Source: CAZBEL01 sp964628055 (lineage in GTDB: Bacteria; Fidelibacterota; Marinisomatia; Marinisomatales; TCS56). From it: a DNA stretch of 64,000 nt. Shown piece after piece: positions 1 to 8,416 of this stretch. The stretch covers positions 1 through 64,000 of the forward strand of contig CAZVNL010000010.1 of the NCBI GenBank assembly GCA_964628055.1, written 5' to 3'. The position numbers were made by a program, and so were the translations under genes. The notes below the pieces were generated by a model that did no database searches, had not been told where the DNA came from, and was given only the letters and a program-made list of their open reading frames with translations. The first letter of the stretch is position 1. Each line of letters opens with the position of its first letter.

Positions 1-24
1 AAGAAAAAAAATAAAAACAACTAC

Positions 25-40
25 TACAACTATAGTTGTA
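25..40. repeat. 16-bp perfect palindrome in AT-rich leader
   Basis: TACAACTATAGTTGTA is its own reverse complement. It lies about 200 nt upstream of mazE in a very A+T-rich stretch with no ORF. It could be an operator or a terminator stem for a gene to the left of the window. Nothing in the sequence ties it to mazE, so the role is open. Confidence 0.35.
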
Positions 41-240
41 CATTTAAAAAACAACCAGTTTTGGTCTTGACTTTGGGGTCCACCTAAGATGATGTCATTT
101 TTTTCCACTCTATATCATCAATATATGGAATGCTTTTCCATTTATTGGTACTGTTAGCCAGAGTCACTTACTATCTTGAGAGTTGTATTTAAATTAAATC
201 TTATGTATCTTCTATGTAGAAACAATACGGAGATCTGAAG

Positions 241-486
241 ATGCGTATTAAAATTCAAAAATGGGGAAACAGTTTAGCCATAAGAATCCCAAAAGCCTTT
301 GCCAAAGAAACAAACATCGAAAACGGAAGTTTTGTTGATTTAAGAATTGAAAATCAACATATGGTTATCGATCCTATTGAAAATCGACAACAATACGATC
401 TTAATTCCATGCTCCAGAACATAAATGAATCTAACATTCATGCTGAAATTGATTTTGGCGAACCTGTCGGACAGGAAATAATGTAA
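241..486 (+). CDS. mazE: MazE-type antitoxin (AbrB/SpoVT fold)
   Basis: An 81-residue DNA-binding antitoxin. The N-terminal half (residues 1-45) carries the swapped-hairpin pattern KWGNSLAIRIPKAFA followed by a short basic/hydrophobic strand pattern, typical of MazE, PemI and ChpR. The C-terminal tail is acidic and probably disordered, the part that in this family wraps the toxin and blocks its active site. ATG 241 is preceded by GGAG with 8 nt spacing. The stop codon overlaps the start of mazF by one base (TAATG), so the two are translationally coupled. MazE/MazF complexes normally repress their own promoter. The pair is much more A+T-rich than the genes that follow, suggesting lateral transfer. 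Confidence 0.9.
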   Translation: MRIKIQKWGNSLAIRIPKAFAKETNIENGSFVDLRIENQHMVIDPIENRQQYDLNSMLQNINESNIHAEIDFGEPVGQEIM

Positions 487-833
487 TGATTGAAAAATAT
501 ATTCCAGATCGTGGCGATATAGTCTGGCTGGACTTCACGCCCCAGTCAGGTCACGAACAAGCTGGAAAAAGACCTGCCCTGGTACTATCTCCAATAGCTT
601 ATAACAAAAAAGTGGGGTTAGCTCTATTTTGCCCTATTGCCAGTAAAGTTAAGGGGTATCCGTTTGAAGTGAATTTATCACCTAACTTGGAAGTCAAAGG
701 GGTAATATTATCTGATCAAATTAAAAGCCTTGATTGGAGAGTAAGAAAAGCTAAATATGTCGGAAAGATTCAAAGTGATCACCTATTAAAATGTCTAAAG
801 AAATTAAACGTTTTATTACAAATCAGGGCTTAA
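486..833 (+). CDS. mazF: MazF/PemK-family endoribonuclease toxin
   Basis: A 115-residue toxin of the MazF/PemK family, which cleaves single-stranded mRNA at short sequence motifs. Visible hallmarks are the N-terminal strand with RGDIVWLDFTPQSGHEQ, then GKRPALVLS (the conserved G-x-RPalVls segment), a central FCPIASKVKGYPFEV, and the late DQIKSLDWR segment holding the family's conserved Gln and Arg/Lys residues. Length is normal for the family and there is no frameshift, so the toxin looks intact. It starts inside the stop codon of mazE. The operon ends here; the next 140 nt hold only a weak 5-bp stem (868-872 with 883-887) before the oppositely oriented nuclease gene. Confidence 0.92.
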   Translation: MIEKYIPDRGDIVWLDFTPQSGHEQAGKRPALVLSPIAYNKKVGLALFCPIASKVKGYPFEVNLSPNLEVKGVILSDQIKSLDWRVRKAKYVGKIQSDHLLKCLKKLNVLLQIRA

Positions 834-973
834 ATCCTGTAACTCTGCCTAAACCTCAGTCCACCTGACGCCGGAAGTGTGAGGCGTGATTTTAAGAGTT
901 TGGAGTTAAACAATGGTTAGTAGACATTGCAGACGTTCAATTGAGATAATTTTGGCGCCGGTGACTTTTTCCG

Positions 974-1765
974 TTACCCAACGAATAGATTGGTACCCCG
1001 TTTGGCGGGGCATTCTTCCCAGTAGTAGCACCAGTTGCAAAGAATCGTTTCCTTGGGATGAAAGGAACCTTGATTTTTAATTTTCTCCCGGATTTCATCG
1101 ATACGGCGTTTCATCTGCTTCACCAACTTGCTCAGTTGCTCTTTCGTCCGGGTAGATGTCACGGTAATGCCGTGACGTAAGAAATGCCATACGAGTTGTA
1201 CCCTTTGCACTGATTCTCTGGTTTGTAGCAGGGCATAATGGTAAAGGGCTAATTGGCCATCTTTATCTGCTTGTCGGTTGGTCATGGCGCGGCCACCAGT
1301 TTTATAATCGTGAATCTCGTAATAGCCATTCCCCAGGTGATCCAGGCGGTCAATCACCACTTTCATCATGTAGTCACGATTTGCTTCCAAAGGAAACACC
1401 AATTCCAGTTCATTCTCCACCACGGGCTGACTGAAAGGAGTATACATGCGGTAATACCTGGCGATACATTGTTGGCCGAGCTGAAAATATTCCTGGATAG
1501 AAACATTCCGTCGTACAATGCCAATACGGTCGTGCCACTGATCCGACCAACGCCTCGCATACCAATCCAGAAGGGGGTCGAGTAAGGGAACGTGGCCCTG
1601 AAGCACTTCGGTATACAGATACTCAATGGTCTCATGAACGCGTTTACCCAGATACGCTTCAATACTCTCATCACGTTTACGAATCCAATCCACATACCGA
1701 AATTTGAATTGGGCGGGACATTTCTGATAACTGGATAAACTGCTGTAGGAAAAACGTTCAATCAC
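974..1765 (-). CDS. PD-(D/E)XK (RecB/Cas4-like) nuclease family protein
   Basis: A RecB-family nuclease-like protein (Pfam PDDEXK_1 type). Near the N-terminus is FSYSSLSSYQKCPAQFKFRYV, containing a first Cys. In the middle is DRLDHLGNGYYEIHDYKTG, which supplies the catalytic D...D-x-K signature. The C-terminal CNWCYYWEECP gives three more cysteines, so a Cas4/AddB-like Fe-S cluster of the form C...CxxC...C is likely. GTG 1765 is the preferred start because AAAGGA lies 11 nt upstream on the coding strand; this gives 263 residues. A longer reading from 1843 would add 26 residues without family similarity and overlap the upstream gene. No CRISPR array or cas gene is nearby, so a DNA repair or standalone nuclease role is more likely than Cas4. 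Confidence 0.8.
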   Translation of the reverse strand: MIERFSYSSLSSYQKCPAQFKFRYVDWIRKRDESIEAYLGKRVHETIEYLYTEVLQGHVPLLDPLLDWYARRWSDQWHDRIGIVRRNVSIQEYFQLGQQCIARYYRMYTPFSQPVVENELELVFPLEANRDYMMKVVIDRLDHLGNGYYEIHDYKTGGRAMTNRQADKDGQLALYHYALLQTRESVQRVQLVWHFLRHGITVTSTRTKEQLSKLVKQMKRRIDEIREKIKNQGSFHPKETILCNWCYYWEECPAKRGTNLFVG

Positions 1766-1812
1766 TACGGAAACCGTCCTTTCTGGGGTATAATTAGGGG
1801 GTGAATCTAAGG

Positions 1813-2850
1813 TTATTGAATTTGCTCCGCCAGCTTGGCGCAAATATAATCTGCCACTTCAACCGTACCCATACTCCCCCCTAAATCTCTGGTGGCCCAT
1901 TCAGAACGCAAGGAATCATCCACCGTTTTCCGGATCATATTGGCCAGTCGCTTTTCCTGCTTGCCCTCGAATACTTCGGCAATTGACAGGAAGGCTCCCA
2001 CGGGATTGGCCGCATTCTTACCCACATAATTCACGCTGGGAGGGTGCAAAACGTGGTGTACCGCCTGACCCTCCTTTTTAAGGTACGATTCGTAACTCAT
2101 ACCCAAACCTCCCTCCAACGCCGCACCTAAACGAGAAAATACCTTCCCAAAGGGGGGTACCGTAATGACCAGGTCAAGCACTTCCGGATTGTGTACCAGG
2201 TGAAAAGCTAATTTATCCAGTCCCATTGCTTGAAAGGGAATATCCTGTTCCTGCAGCCGGGAATATACCTTACTCCAGGGACTGGAAGCGTGTTCGTACT
2301 CTGGTGGCAGGGAAAGAATGAGCTTTCTTCGCTGGCCGGCTTTGATCAGGCCAATGGCAAACTCGACTAATTCCTTAATTGCCTCATGATCGATGAACGC
2401 GACCGAGAGACTGTAGCGCTCCCTGAATTCCGGTGCCGGCAGCTGGTTCCAGCTAAAGCTGCCGTAAACCCTATTTTCCAAAATGACAACGTCTAATTCT
2501 TTCTCCTCCGGCAATATGCTGTGGACCGGCATTGGGAGGATATGGCGAGAGTAGAGCGGGCAATGCAAGAATTCTAACAGACGGTTTAACACTAGTTCCG
2601 CGGAATAGGCACCGCTCTTGGAACGTTCTAACAAAGGACCCACCCAAACTGCGTCGGCCTTTTTACATTCCCGTAAGACACCGTTGGGGATCAAAATATC
2701 GGTATCCAAGAAACGCCCTTCATTCACTTCGAATACCTGGATTTCCAGCGACTGTTGGATAATTTCGCCCAGGACGACCAGCAGTTTTTTCACCTCGGCA
2801 GCAATCTCCGCGCCCACTCCATCACCGGCGAGAAGAACAATCTTCACCAC
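1813..2850 (-). CDS. isocitrate/isopropylmalate dehydrogenase-family protein, probably a pseudoenzyme
   Basis: This 345-residue protein aligns end to end with 3-isopropylmalate dehydrogenase: N-terminal GDGVGAE (usual GDGIGPE), GGLGMSYESYL, GKNAANPVGAFLS (NAD adenine pocket) and C-terminal DLGGSMGTVEVADYI. The catalytic positions are changed. The metal-binding FGDILSD motif reads FGKVFSR, so both aspartates are Lys and Arg. The catalytic VDKANV lysine segment reads LSLPPEYE. The arginine preceding the TGGIYFG-type loop is Leu. Metal-dependent oxidative decarboxylation therefore looks impossible. No leuB, leuC or leuD neighbour is present. It overlaps the upstream GWxTD gene by 7 nt, so it is cotranscribed with envelope genes. 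The fold assignment is firm; the function is unknown. Confidence 0.75.
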   Translation of the reverse strand: MVKIVLLAGDGVGAEIAAEVKKLLVVLGEIIQQSLEIQVFEVNEGRFLDTDILIPNGVLRECKKADAVWVGPLLERSKSGAYSAELVLNRLLEFLHCPLYSRHILPMPVHSILPEEKELDVVILENRVYGSFSWNQLPAPEFRERYSLSVAFIDHEAIKELVEFAIGLIKAGQRRKLILSLPPEYEHASSPWSKVYSRLQEQDIPFQAMGLDKLAFHLVHNPEVLDLVITVPPFGKVFSRLGAALEGGLGMSYESYLKKEGQAVHHVLHPPSVNYVGKNAANPVGAFLSIAEVFEGKQEKRLANMIRKTVDDSLRSEWATRDLGGSMGTVEVADYICAKLAEQIQ

Positions 2851-4097
2851 GTACGCCCTTTATAATAAGGGGTGATTAAGCGGTAATCCCCAAACCCGTT
2901 TTCATCCAAAAACGTGAAGCTGCGGTTAATCCGATAATAGTACCATGTCTGGTAGGCATTGCGGTTGGTAGAAATGAACGACCGCTCGATTTCGTCCGGG
3001 GCTCCGAACAGGATGTAAATCATCCCCATGTCCGTCTCCCACCCTGGCTGAAAAGTGGTAAAATGTTCGTTGGCGTACTTTACGCGTAAATAATACTGGT
3101 CCATGAGTTCGTTGATGGTCGTGTTGGGGTTAGGATCACGCTCTTTCCAAAACTCATAAAAAAGCGCTTCCCTTTCTTTCCGACCGGCTTTATGCAGACG
3201 CTTGCGTTCTTCATCCGTTAAAATGTACCGCATCTGACTGAGAGCGGATTCAAGGTTGTAAATATGTACCGAAACACCCGGTTTGCGCAATACCAGTTCC
3301 AGGTCCTCGGCGTGTTTTCGGTTTCCCTGAATCACTTTCACTTGAAGATATGCCCGTAACCCACTAACGGAGGTTAAGGGTAGATGCACAACCTTACGTA
3401 AGTAAGGACTGTCGTTGGTATACACCTTTTCCCACGTCCAAATGGAGACTCCCTTTTCGTCTTTCAAATCCAATAACAGTTTGTATTCGCCTGGCTTTAC
3501 TAACCCACTGACGAAGATATCCACGCCTTTCACGATGTACTCTATCTCGTTACGGAAATTAGGAATGGTATCCCGTCCTAATCCCCATGTACCACGAAGC
3601 GTATCCAGCATGAAAAGCGGGAAGATAAAGGGGGCCTTGCCGTAGGAAGAGAGGTCCAGATCAAGTTTCTTAATTCCGTTGCGATGGGTGTCTTTATCAA
3701 TAATCTCGCCCACAACCTGGTATTTTCCCAAAGGAATGCGAAAGGAAGTAAAAAAGATAATGGAACGAGTTTTACTCATCGTTTGGATATATTCACTGGC
3801 GTCAATACCCCTTTGCCAGGTTTCCATACCCACTTGATAGCCTTCACCATCTTTCAAGGCCAAACTGGCGATTAATTCGGAATGAAACGTCGTATCCTGT
3901 TTGACAAACTGTAGCGCAAAAAAAGGAACATCCAGATAAATTAATAGGTCCACGCTATCCACGGTGGCGGCCTTAACAGGATAAGCTTTCAACCAGAACT
4001 GGTCGATATTCCCCGGTTCCTTATCGGGATTTCGTTCGGCCACGGCAACGTGCCAGACCAAAAGCGTTACCCACCCTATCGTTGACCATATTTTCAC
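2844..4097 (-). CDS. GWxTD domain-containing secreted protein
   Basis: A secreted protein of about 417 residues with a hydrophobic N-terminal signal (KIWSTIGWVTLLVWHVAVA). The middle is beta-rich. The C-terminal third carries the domain that names the family: FQPGWETDMGMIYILFGAPDE, with GWETD as the signature and the adjacent IYILFGxPDEIE. This domain is typical of Bacteroidota, Gemmatimonadota, KSB1 and related FCB lineages, and its function is not established. GTG 4097 is chosen because AGGA sits 9 nt upstream; the longer TTG start at 4118 would place that ribosome-binding site inside the gene. It begins 2 nt after the propeller gene stops, so the two are coupled. The acidic/basic stretch before the domain resembles a helical linker. 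Confidence 0.85.
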   Translation of the reverse strand: MKIWSTIGWVTLLVWHVAVAERNPDKEPGNIDQFWLKAYPVKAATVDSVDLLIYLDVPFFALQFVKQDTTFHSELIASLALKDGEGYQVGMETWQRGIDASEYIQTMSKTRSIIFFTSFRIPLGKYQVVGEIIDKDTHRNGIKKLDLDLSSYGKAPFIFPLFMLDTLRGTWGLGRDTIPNFRNEIEYIVKGVDIFVSGLVKPGEYKLLLDLKDEKGVSIWTWEKVYTNDSPYLRKVVHLPLTSVSGLRAYLQVKVIQGNRKHAEDLELVLRKPGVSVHIYNLESALSQMRYILTDEERKRLHKAGRKEREALFYEFWKERDPNPNTTINELMDQYYLRVKYANEHFTTFQPGWETDMGMIYILFGAPDEIERSFISTNRNAYQTWYYYRINRSFTFLDENGFGDYRLITPYYKGRTW

Positions 4098-4099
4098 TA

Positions 4100-5764
4100 T
4101 TAACGATCCTTTTTCCAATGGAACTTGACCAATCCTTGGTTAGTTCCCAACCATAGGATTTCATTAGAAATATACATATCATTCACCCGTCCAATGAAGG
4201 GGTAGGCATATACGCGGGATTGTCCCGTATCCATCTCGTAACGAGTAAACCCTTGCCCCTGAGCAATGAATAAAACATCGCCATCTTTTTGAAGACTATA
4301 GACCGGTTGACCGCCGTAAATGGATGGATCTACCACCAGTGACCAGCGGTGACTGGTGAGATTGTAGGCCAGGATTCCTTGAAAGGTGGCAACGTACACT
4401 TCCTCGTCCAGGTGCTCAATCGTCGTAAACCCGGAAAAAGTATCCAGGCGCCCTCGAATAGCCTGGACATCACCGAAATTCTTAAACGTCCGGATAATCT
4501 GACGAGACGGATCAATGAGGTACAGCATAAACTCCGTCCCCACCCACACCAGACTGTCGATCACAGCTAAATCATAAACGAAAAGATCCCTGATGAAGCC
4601 GCTGCGAGGCATGGGTAGTTGGCGTTTAGTCCACCGATCAAGGCGTCCTAAACCAGTAGTGGAGCCAATCCAAACTGATTGGGAATCGGGACTCAAGGAT
4701 AGAATATTCCCGCTGGGAATACCCCTGGTTTCATCATAGGTTCGCCAGAAATCGTGTTTAAGATCGTAGACAATGATTTGGCCAACACCCCCGAACCACA
4801 TTTCATCGCCTACTTTCTCTACCGTGTAAAGGGATTGGGCCTGGGCGTTGATCGTCAGATCAAAATCAAAAATTGTATAAATGTCCCGTTGCAGGTCCGC
4901 TTGAGTAATGCCCCGCGTATCGCGACCCCGACGCCCCACTAACCAAAAATATTGCCCTCCCAATATGGACTGAACATCATTATTCCCCAACCCAACAACC
5001 AACGGATACAGCGATCTCATTTGTGTTTCGCCGTGGAATAAAGTTCCGTCATCGGTGCCCACCCAAATATCACCAAACTGTCCCTCATAGATGGTGGTAA
5101 TGCGGAGTTGTTTCCCTTGAGGACTCACCACTTCATCTAAGTTCAGCAGCCAACCATCCATGACGGAATAGGTATCCAGGAAATTGGAAGTCGTCCAACT
5201 TTCATCGAAGGGGGGACTGCTCCAGACAATGTTCTTTTCGTCGGGGTTTAACATGACACCCAACAGGATTCCCGTGACATGATCTAACTTGTAGTACATG
5301 GTACCGGTATAGCCCCATAAAAAATCTTTGGAAGATCCTAAACGCCGTAAACCCGATCCCGTTGGTAGGGACAGGTCTTCCCAAGGCACATGGCGCCATT
5401 CTCCCTCCCGGTTATAGGAATAATCCAGAGAATTAGGTGTGGCCACCCAGAGATATCCCGTGTAGTGGTCAAAATAAACGGCTTCTACTTGATGGCTGGA
5501 AAGGCCCTGGGCCCGAGTAATAGGTTCAGGAAACCGATTCCCGTAGATATCATAACGGAGCACGCCCCCCAATTCTGTTCCCAAATAGGCATAGGAAAAA
5601 CCTTCGGTGATTGACGTTATAGATCCAATCTGCCGGTAAACTACCCAGTCAAAAGGGTCAAAGCGTACGTCAGGTTGGGCGCTTATCCTGTCCACAACAC
5701 TTACCAGTAGAAGTGTTGCGATACCAATTCGGATCAGCCGGTGTTTAAGTGAAATGATAGGCAT
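4100..5764 (-). CDS. secreted beta-propeller protein (two-component-regulator propeller-like)
   Basis: A 554-residue protein with a signal peptide (cleavage probably after RISAQ near residue 30). It is built from repeated blades with the pattern S-xx-V-xx-I...D...G-xx-W-[VLI]-[AG]-T-xx-G-[LV]-x-[RK][FY], for example GYLWVATPNSLDYSY, GDIWVGTDDGTLFH, QSVWIGSTTGLGRLD and EILWLGTNQGLVKF near the C-terminus. Such blades are common in sensory propellers of Bacteroidetes hybrid two-component systems, but here there is no kinase or DNA-binding domain, so it probably acts alone in the periplasm or on the surface. It is the upstream gene of a tight operon with the GWxTD protein, suggesting a joint envelope role. 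No type IX sorting domain is seen. Confidence 0.75.
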   Translation of the reverse strand: MPIISLKHRLIRIGIATLLLVSVVDRISAQPDVRFDPFDWVVYRQIGSITSITEGFSYAYLGTELGGVLRYDIYGNRFPEPITRAQGLSSHQVEAVYFDHYTGYLWVATPNSLDYSYNREGEWRHVPWEDLSLPTGSGLRRLGSSKDFLWGYTGTMYYKLDHVTGILLGVMLNPDEKNIVWSSPPFDESWTTSNFLDTYSVMDGWLLNLDEVVSPQGKQLRITTIYEGQFGDIWVGTDDGTLFHGETQMRSLYPLVVGLGNNDVQSILGGQYFWLVGRRGRDTRGITQADLQRDIYTIFDFDLTINAQAQSLYTVEKVGDEMWFGGVGQIIVYDLKHDFWRTYDETRGIPSGNILSLSPDSQSVWIGSTTGLGRLDRWTKRQLPMPRSGFIRDLFVYDLAVIDSLVWVGTEFMLYLIDPSRQIIRTFKNFGDVQAIRGRLDTFSGFTTIEHLDEEVYVATFQGILAYNLTSHRWSLVVDPSIYGGQPVYSLQKDGDVLFIAQGQGFTRYEMDTGQSRVYAYPFIGRVNDMYISNEILWLGTNQGLVKFHWKKDR

Positions 5765-5843
5765 GGAACCAACACCTTTTGGTGTCTGAAGGATTCAGAA
5801 ACACCTTAGGTTTGAATAGAATTTAGCTTAGCGACGGGAGAGA

Positions 5844-6827
5844 TTAAACGTTGTTGTGATGGGCGACGATTTCGCCGAGCATCGCCAAGGTAATGGGAAC
5901 AACGCCTACTTCTTCGCAGACCCGGCCGGCGGCATAATTTGCTAAGGTGGCCGCCTCTTTGGGGGTGGCGCCAACCAAATCAGAGAGCGTAAAAGTACTG
6001 ATGACGGTATCCCCGGCCCCAGACACGTCATGTACCCGCCGCGCTTTTGTGGGAATCGTTTCCTCTCCCTCCTGGGTAAACAACACCAACCCACGTTCCC
6101 CCTGGGTAATCAATAAAATTTCGATGTGCTGCTCCTGTCGCAAGCGCTGACAAGCCACGGCAAAACCTTCCGATGGGCCCTCAATCCCAGCGGCCTGGGC
6201 CAGTTCCTGAGCATTAGGTTTCAACAAGCGTACCCCCGAATATTGGAGAAAATTTTTCTTCTTCGGATCCACATACACAGGGAGGTTTCGCTCTGCGGCT
6301 CTTTTCAAGATTAATTCAATGGTCTCTGGGGACAACAACCCCTTGTCATAGTCTTCAATAATAATGCCCTGGACATGGGGCAGGATCTGGTTTAAGCGCT
6401 CGTTCATAACCCTTCTGATTTCGTGGTTGATTACCGACCGCGCTTCGCGATCCGTGCGAACTACCTGTTGGTTGTGGGCAATGATTCGGGTTTTGACCGT
6501 GGTTGGCCGATCGGGGACAAAAATGATTCCGGTGGTATCAATGCCACTATTTTGCAACAGCGTACTCAGCTTCTTCCCTTCGTTATCCTCACCCACAATA
6601 CCCAGAACACTGGCCTGGGCCGAGAGGGTAGACACATTTAAAGCCACGTTCGCGGCACCCCCGGGATTATGGTTCACGTCCCGAACGCGGATGACTGGCA
6701 CGGGGGCTTCCGGCGAGATGCGTTCGGCGTCCCCCCATAAATAAGTATCTAACATGAGGTCACCGACAACCATTACCCTCTGCTCCGAAAACCGAGACTG
6801 AATTTCCTGATAACGAGATAGTAACAT
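5844..6827 (-). CDS. hldA: D-glycero-beta-D-manno-heptose-7-phosphate kinase (HldA/RfaE1)
   Basis: A PfkB/ribokinase-family sugar kinase of 327 residues, matching only the kinase half of bifunctional HldE. It would phosphorylate D-glycero-D-manno-heptose 7-phosphate at O1 on the way to ADP-heptose for LPS inner core. Visible motifs are GDLMLDTYLWGDAERISPEAPVPV (the HldE/RfaE N-terminal signature), NPGGAANVALN (substrate loop) and the anion hole GAGDTVIST with catalytic Asp near residue 270. The adenylyltransferase half is absent, so an hldC-type gene is expected elsewhere. The presence of this gene supports an LPS-bearing outer membrane. It starts 7 nt downstream of the PspC gene stop and is probably cotranscribed with it. 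Confidence 0.9.
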   Translation of the reverse strand: MLLSRYQEIQSRFSEQRVMVVGDLMLDTYLWGDAERISPEAPVPVIRVRDVNHNPGGAANVALNVSTLSAQASVLGIVGEDNEGKKLSTLLQNSGIDTTGIIFVPDRPTTVKTRIIAHNQQVVRTDREARSVINHEIRRVMNERLNQILPHVQGIIIEDYDKGLLSPETIELILKRAAERNLPVYVDPKKKNFLQYSGVRLLKPNAQELAQAAGIEGPSEGFAVACQRLRQEQHIEILLITQGERGLVLFTQEGEETIPTKARRVHDVSGAGDTVISTFTLSDLVGATPKEAATLANYAAGRVCEEVGVVPITLAMLGEIVAHHNNV

Positions 6828-6834
6828 GGATTAT

Positions 6835-7467
6835 TTACTCCGGTTCCACGGAAACATTATCATCCGGCAGCAACAGCGCCAATAAAATGTACAGGAGTAC
6901 ACCTGCTCCGGCACTCATCAAGGTACCGTAAACCCAGAAAAAACGGATAATCGTCGGATCAATATGCAGGGTCTCTCCCAACCCCCCGCACACGCCAGCA
7001 ATGCGCCGATCATGTATTGATAAATGTAAGGGGAGGCGTTGACCTTTTTGCCACAACTCGGTCAATTCCTTCCGGCGTGTGTAGAGGAGATAAACTCCCC
7101 AGCCAATAATCACGATCCCCAGGAAGATATTGACGCCACTCCGCCAAAACTTGGTCCACAACATGCTGAGAAGGTCGGTATGCGTAAAAAAGAGGATGAG
7201 CCCCACGACTACCAGGAAAATTCCCCAACCAATCTTCCGATCCGCTATGAAATCGTGCTTGGTAAAAACCGCTAAATGATCCCGGTATATTTCATCTGGG
7301 ATGATGAGCAGGGCCAAGAAATAGGCCCATATTCCGGAACCGCCAAACAGGGTGAAAAAAATCCAGATCAGGCGAACCAGGGTCGAATCGACCTGGAAGT
7401 ATTCGGCGATTCCCCCACATACACCACCCAGGACCCGGTCGGTTTGCGAACGGTAAAGGCGTTTCAT
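6835..7467 (-). CDS. PspC-domain membrane protein with two PspC domains
   Basis: A 210-residue inner-membrane protein with two PspC (phage-shock protein C) domains: residues 1-58 (MKRLYRSQTDRVLGGVCGG onward) and about 145-205 (LSIHDRRIAGVCGGLGETL onward). Each has the conserved VCGG[IL][AG] motif followed by a hydrophobic segment. Between them are two further hydrophobic stretches (about residues 75-95 and 105-120). PspC-like proteins help sense or stabilise membrane stress; no PspA or PspB partner is nearby. ATG 7467 is preferred since related proteins begin MKRLYRS; a TTG 15 nt further up lies in the same frame. The start sits one base after the deacetylase stop codon. Confidence 0.85.
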   Translation of the reverse strand: MKRLYRSQTDRVLGGVCGGIAEYFQVDSTLVRLIWIFFTLFGGSGIWAYFLALLIIPDEIYRDHLAVFTKHDFIADRKIGWGIFLVVVGLILFFTHTDLLSMLWTKFWRSGVNIFLGIVIIGWGVYLLYTRRKELTELWQKGQRLPLHLSIHDRRIAGVCGGLGETLHIDPTIIRFFWVYGTLMSAGAGVLLYILLALLLPDDNVSVEPE

Positions 7468-7468
7468 A

Positions 7469-8413
7469 TTATGTTGCTTCAATTAAGGTTTGTAAATGAA
7501 CAGCCACACTTTCTGCCAGGGCTTCTAAATCGTACCCCCCTTCTAACACGGAAAGGAGTTTACCCCCACAGGTCTCCTGGGCTAAACGAGTCAGAATGGC
7601 GGTGAGTTCACCAAAACCAGCAGTGGTAATCGCCATACCCCCTAAGGGATCCTGTTGGTGGGCATCAAAGCCAGAGGACAAAATAATGAATTCAGGTTCA
7701 TACTGCAAAAGGATATCGGCAATTTCGGTCTGGAAACATTCCAGGTAAGTGGCGTCACCCGTTCCCACCGGAAAAGGGAAATTTCGCGTAAAACCTCGCC
7801 CCGCTGCGGTGCCAGTCTCCTCCCTGCCACCGGTTCCAGGGTAAAAAGGATAGCGGTGGGTGCTGATGTACAAGACCTGGGGATCCTGTTCAAAGATGTG
7901 CTGCGTACCGTTTCCATGATGGACATCGAAATCGACGATGGCAATACGTTGGAGGGGGTAGTGTTGTTGGGCATAACGTGCCACGATAGCTACATTATTG
8001 AACAAGCAAAACCCCATGGCCTGGTTGACTTCCGCATGGTGACCCGGGGGCCGGGGCAAAACCAGGCCGCACTCCCAGGTCCCGTTTAAAACGAAATCAG
8101 CAGCCGCACAACAAGCATTAACCGCCTCCACGGCGATTTCAAACGACACCCAGCAAATGGGATTATCAAAGGTATCAATATAGGACTGTCCCTGTTGGCA
8201 AGCATCTTTCACTCGTTGTATATACGAAGGCGTATGAACTAATTCCACCAATTCGAGGTCCTTTTGGGTAGGAGTGAATTGTTGGACCTGACTGAGAATA
8301 TCCGCCCTCGACAATTGGTTCATAATCGCTCGAAGCCGCTGTGGCGATTCGGGATGGTTGGGACCCGTATCGTGCCTTAAGAAATCTGCCGTGTAGACCA
8401 GGCCCGTATTCAT
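7469..8413 (-). CDS. histone deacetylase-family amidohydrolase (class II-like)
   Basis: A 314-residue zinc-dependent deacetylase of the HDAC/AcuC/APAH superfamily. Motifs in order: HPESPQRL near the start, RPPGHHAE (the two active-site histidines), GFCLFNNVAIVA, DFDVHHGNGTQ (Asp and His zinc ligands), STHRYPFYPGTG, and SSGFDAHQQDPLGG (third zinc ligand Asp). All catalytic residues are present. In bacteria these enzymes act on acetylated polyamines, acetyl-lysine of acetyl-CoA synthetase or other small amides; the sequence does not decide which. It starts a short cluster with the PspC and heptose-kinase genes and begins 3 nt after the ABC ATPase stop codon. Confidence 0.88.
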   Translation of the reverse strand: MNTGLVYTADFLRHDTGPNHPESPQRLRAIMNQLSRADILSQVQQFTPTQKDLELVELVHTPSYIQRVKDACQQGQSYIDTFDNPICWVSFEIAVEAVNACCAAADFVLNGTWECGLVLPRPPGHHAEVNQAMGFCLFNNVAIVARYAQQHYPLQRIAIVDFDVHHGNGTQHIFEQDPQVLYISTHRYPFYPGTGGREETGTAAGRGFTRNFPFPVGTGDATYLECFQTEIADILLQYEPEFIILSSGFDAHQQDPLGGMAITTAGFGELTAILTRLAQETCGGKLLSVLEGGYDLEALAESVAVHLQTLIEAT

Positions 8414-8416
8414 GGA

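Noticed and set aside
868..887. Terminator after mazF
   Set aside because: The stem is only 5 bp and the following T-run is short and broken.
974..1765. Cas4 assignment for the PD-(D/E)XK protein
   Set aside because: No CRISPR repeats or cas genes are present in the window; a general RecB-like nuclease is a safer call.
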